Assembly (NCBI GenBank): GCA_016297675.1
Contig: JAEDGE010000109.1
Span: forward strand, 1 to 6,586
From: Oscillospiraceae bacterium
GTDB taxonomy: Bacteria > Bacillota > Clostridia > Oscillospirales > Ruminococcaceae
Direction: 5' to 3'
Length of the DNA: 6,586 nucleotides
A program made the translations under genes and the position numbers. The notes beneath the pieces are model-generated. The model was not told where the DNA came from. It made no database searches and saw nothing but the letters and a program-made list of their open reading frames with translations. Positions 5,091 to 6,586 of the stretch are shown here, in pieces; the stretch's first letter is position 1, and the number at the start of each line of letters is the position of its first letter.

Positions 5091-5867
5091 ATGGCATTTC
5101 AAAAGGTGATGATATCCGGTATCAACACATCTGAACTGACAGTGTTGAAAGAAGAAGAAAAGATGGCATTGCTGCGGGAGATCCAGACCACTGGCAGCAA
5201 AGAGGCACGAGATAAACTCATCAAAGGCAATCTACGTTTGGTACTGAGTGTGATTCAACGCTTTACCGGCAGGGGAGAGGATATGGAAGATCTGTTTCAG
5301 GTTGGCGTAGTGGGATTGATCAAGGCAATCAACCATTTTGACTTGAGTAAAGAGGTGCGGTTTTCTACCTACTGTGTGCCAATGATTAGTGGTGAACTGC
5401 GGCGATACCTGCGAGACTTCAATCAGGTCAAGGTCAGTCGTTCCCTTCGGGATTTGGCATATAAAGCAATGCAGGCAAAAGAACGCCTGACGGCAAGTCT
5501 ACAGAGAGAGCCGACCATTGAACAGATTGCAGCGGAAATCGGTTCCAAACGAGAAGATGTGGTGATTGCACTGGAGAGCATTACCGATCCGGTTTCGTTG
5601 TATGAGCCGGTTTATTCCGATTCGGGTGACACCCTCTATGTCATGGATCAGATCAGTGACCGTGACAGTATGGAAAATTGGCTGGGGGAGCTTTCGATTC
5701 GGGAGGCAATGCAGAATTTAGGGCAGCGAGAGAAGAATATTCTCTACTTGCGGTTTTTCCGTGGTAAGACCCAGATTGAAGTCGCTGGAGAAATCGGTAT
5801 TTCACAGGCACAGGTTTCCCGTCTGGAGAAAGGGGCTTTGCTGAAAATTAAGGCAGCGGTGCAATGA
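5091..5867 (+). CDS. sigG: RNA polymerase sigma factor SigG (late forespore)
   Basis: SigG directs RNA polymerase to late forespore genes after engulfment. The 258-residue product matches the usual length of about 260. The N terminus KVMISGINTSELTVL corresponds to the SigG hallmark KVxIxGxxTSxLxVL, which separates it from SigF. Region 2 spans about residues 43-108 (GNLRLVLSVIQRF, DLFQVGVVGL, FSTYCVPMISGELRRYLRD). Region 3 covers about 115-165. Region 4 covers about 205-255, with the helix-turn-helix TQIEVAGEIGISQAQVSRLE. I chose the ATG at 5091 because GGAGG (5078-5082) is 8 nt upstream. An in-frame GTG at 5082 would add three residues but overlaps that ribosome binding site. The sigE-sigG arrangement of Bacillus is absent here. 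No terminator follows; the gene converges on DUF4250. Confidence 0.95.
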   Translation: MAFQKVMISGINTSELTVLKEEEKMALLREIQTTGSKEARDKLIKGNLRLVLSVIQRFTGRGEDMEDLFQVGVVGLIKAINHFDLSKEVRFSTYCVPMISGELRRYLRDFNQVKVSRSLRDLAYKAMQAKERLTASLQREPTIEQIAAEIGSKREDVVIALESITDPVSLYEPVYSDSGDTLYVMDQISDRDSMENWLGELSIREAMQNLGQREKNILYLRFFRGKTQIEVAGEIGISQAQVSRLEKGALLKIKAAVQ

Positions 5868-5870
5868 GTA

Positions 5871-6053
5871 TCAGTCGTGAATAAACTGATTGCGGGCGGA
5901 GTCGTAGTGATATTGCACGGTTTTCATTTTTTCTTCCAGTGCAGTTTGACTTTCGTCTAAGTCCTCGCAGAGGGCTGCAAGAGAGGCGTATTTGTCTCTC
6001 AATTGGGTATTCAGATAGCTAAGCAGGATATAGGGATCTTGGGGAATGGACAT
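5871..6053 (-). CDS. DUF4250 family protein
   Basis: A complete 60-residue protein beginning MSIPQDPYILLSYLNTQLRD and continuing LAALCEDLD, the characteristic opening of DUF4250, a small family in Clostridia with no known function. AGAAGG lies 8 nt before the ATG. The sequence is predicted helical and cytoplasmic, with no membrane segment or signal peptide. The stop codon is 3 bp from that of sigG on the other strand, so the two transcripts converge tightly. A gene remnant at 6086 lies 32 nt upstream in the same direction and could once have been co-transcribed with it. Confidence 0.88.
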   Translation of the reverse strand: MSIPQDPYILLSYLNTQLRDKYASLAALCEDLDESQTALEEKMKTVQYHYDSARNQFIHD

Positions 6054-6085
6054 AAAGATTACCTTCTTTCATAAAATAGAGGATG

Positions 6086-6201
6086 TTAATTTTGTTCTTT
6101 TGCTGCAATCCATTGCAGCAGTGGTGTGAGGTAGGACGGGTCTGTCCAGTCACATTCTTTTCCGATTGCTTCCATCAGTGCAGTCATCCATGGTTCATAA
6201 G
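6086..6201 (-). pseudogene. 3' end of an unrecognised gene, cut by a palindromic block
   Basis: A minus-strand frame reads YEPWMTALMEAIGKECDW and then TDPSYLTPLLQWIAAKEQN before TAA (6088-6086). It is well composed and protein-like. An ATG at 6187 would give 33 residues, but no ribosome binding site precedes it. Upstream of about 6201 the frame enters the GC-rich palindrome block and meets a stop near 6242. The simplest reading is the C terminus of a gene truncated by that block. A genuine 33-residue small protein is the alternative. The family is not recognised. Confidence 0.4.
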
Positions 6202-6470
6202 GCGGCGAGTCGCCGCTGACAGCCCACCCACCGTTCCCTTATGAAATAGGTGGAGCATTTAGATGCCCTCAAGGGCGGGAAACTAGCTGCACGCCGCAGG
6301 CGACTGCGGTCGAGCTGGCTCAGCTCGGCGAGGATGATTCCCCACAGTGTGGGTGATTTCCCACTGCGTGGGAAAATGTCAGTGAAGCTGACAAAAGGGT
6401 CGGGCAAGAATGTCGGCGTAGCCGACAAAGGGGGAGGGCATCCTCTAAAAAAGGGGGGCAAGCTGCCCCC
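6201..6470. repeat. Dense array of short palindromes (REP-like mosaic)
   Basis: At least nine perfect short inverted repeats lie in 270 bp: 6202-6216, 6265-6276, 6294-6309, 6311-6327, 6341-6353, 6357-6375, 6377-6393, 6411-6427 and 6454-6470. Stems are 5-8 bp and loops mostly 1-5 nt. Examples are TTTCCCAC-TGC-GTGGGAAA and TGTCGGC-GTA-GCCGACA. Arm sequences differ from one palindrome to the next, so this is not a tandem or CRISPR repeat. The block is GC-rich relative to its flanks. Small palindromes of the GTCGGC/GCCGAC and GTCAG/CTGAC kind recur between genes in gut Clostridia, so a mosaic of REP-like elements is likely. Confidence 0.75.
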
Positions 6471-6586
6471 TGCAAAGCAAACGAGTTGGAATCGGTCAAT
6501 GGATGAGAAACAAGATACCGCTGTCCGCCATCTAAAAAAACAAAACGGTACGAAATGCAGAAATTTAGTGTAGTTAGACTGCAAAT
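6471..6586. other. Unassigned right edge
   Basis: Beyond the palindrome block I see no gene, hairpin or promoter that I would defend. Long open frames that cross this area on both strands arise from the palindromic GC-rich sequence and have Arg/Lys/Pro/Ser-rich, unstructured products. The tail becomes AT-rich near 6530. Confidence 0.4.

Noticed and set aside
4973..5097. N-terminal extension of the 4750 frame up to an ATG at 5097
   Set aside because: It crosses the three hairpins and the sigG promoter and ribosome site, is Cys/Lys/Arg-rich and unlike the rest of the product. It is an accidental open frame, not the real 5' end.
6201..6470. CRISPR array
   Set aside because: The palindromes have unrelated sequences and irregular spacing of about 18-60 nt; there is no repeated unit and no cas gene.
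6250..6573. 107-codon open frame on the plus strand across the palindrome block
   Set aside because: It has no ribosome binding site, its product is Arg/Lys/Gly-rich low-complexity sequence, and its codons are dictated by the palindromes. An equally long frame exists on the other strand, typical of GC-rich non-coding sequence.
6195..6584. 129-codon open frame on the minus strand in the same block
   Set aside because: It mirrors the plus-strand frame, has a Pro/Ser/Phe-rich product with no family likeness, and runs through every hairpin. It also conflicts with the better-composed frame ending at 6086.

Overview
The window looks like a chromosomal stretch from a spore-forming, gut-type Ruminococcus-like member of the Oscillospiraceae (Bacillota). 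Three things point there. Two secreted proteins end in ruminococcal-style dockerin modules. The forespore sigma factor gene sigG is present. There is also a small DUF4250 protein typical of Clostridia. No rRNA, tRNA, CRISPR array or intact insertion sequence was seen.

Left part (1-3540, minus strand): two tandem paralogous genes, each encoding a signal peptide, a large beta-rich module of unrecognised family and a C-terminal dockerin. The upstream gene (1793-3394) has a textbook sigma-A promoter (TTGACA, 17 nt, TATAAT, with a TGn extension) and an mRNA that should begin with a GAAA-capped hairpin. The downstream gene (61-1629) lies behind a long nested terminator-like hairpin and has no convincing promoter of its own. 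It may depend on read-through, which would make the pair a two-gene unit with reduced downstream expression. A bidirectional terminator closes the unit at the left edge. Both dockerins share an unusual, expanded second calcium loop containing a cysteine, so they probably bind the same partner.

Middle part (3540-5030): a gene-poor, decaying stretch. It holds a suppressor-of-fused (SUFU) family gene on the minus strand. That gene has a good promoter and ribosome binding site but is interrupted by a single in-frame TAG. It also holds the 3' remnant of an unrecognised gene and three back-to-back hairpins. SUFU proteins are known in bacteria mainly as predicted immunity proteins of polymorphic toxin systems, so this may be what is left of an immunity cluster.

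Right part (5040-6586): sigG on the plus strand, with a sigma-F-type promoter directly in front of it. It converges, with only 3 bp between stop codons, on a DUF4250 gene. Upstream of DUF4250 is the 3' end of another gene that stops making sense where a GC-rich block begins. That block (about 6201-6470) packs nine short, near-perfect palindromes into 270 bp. It looks like a mosaic of REP-like palindromic elements rather than coding sequence, and is the most unusual non-coding structure in the window.

The dockerin proteins act outside the cell (cellulosome or amylosome-type assembly is inferred from the dockerin). sigG acts in the forespore. Nothing in the sequence links the two functions.
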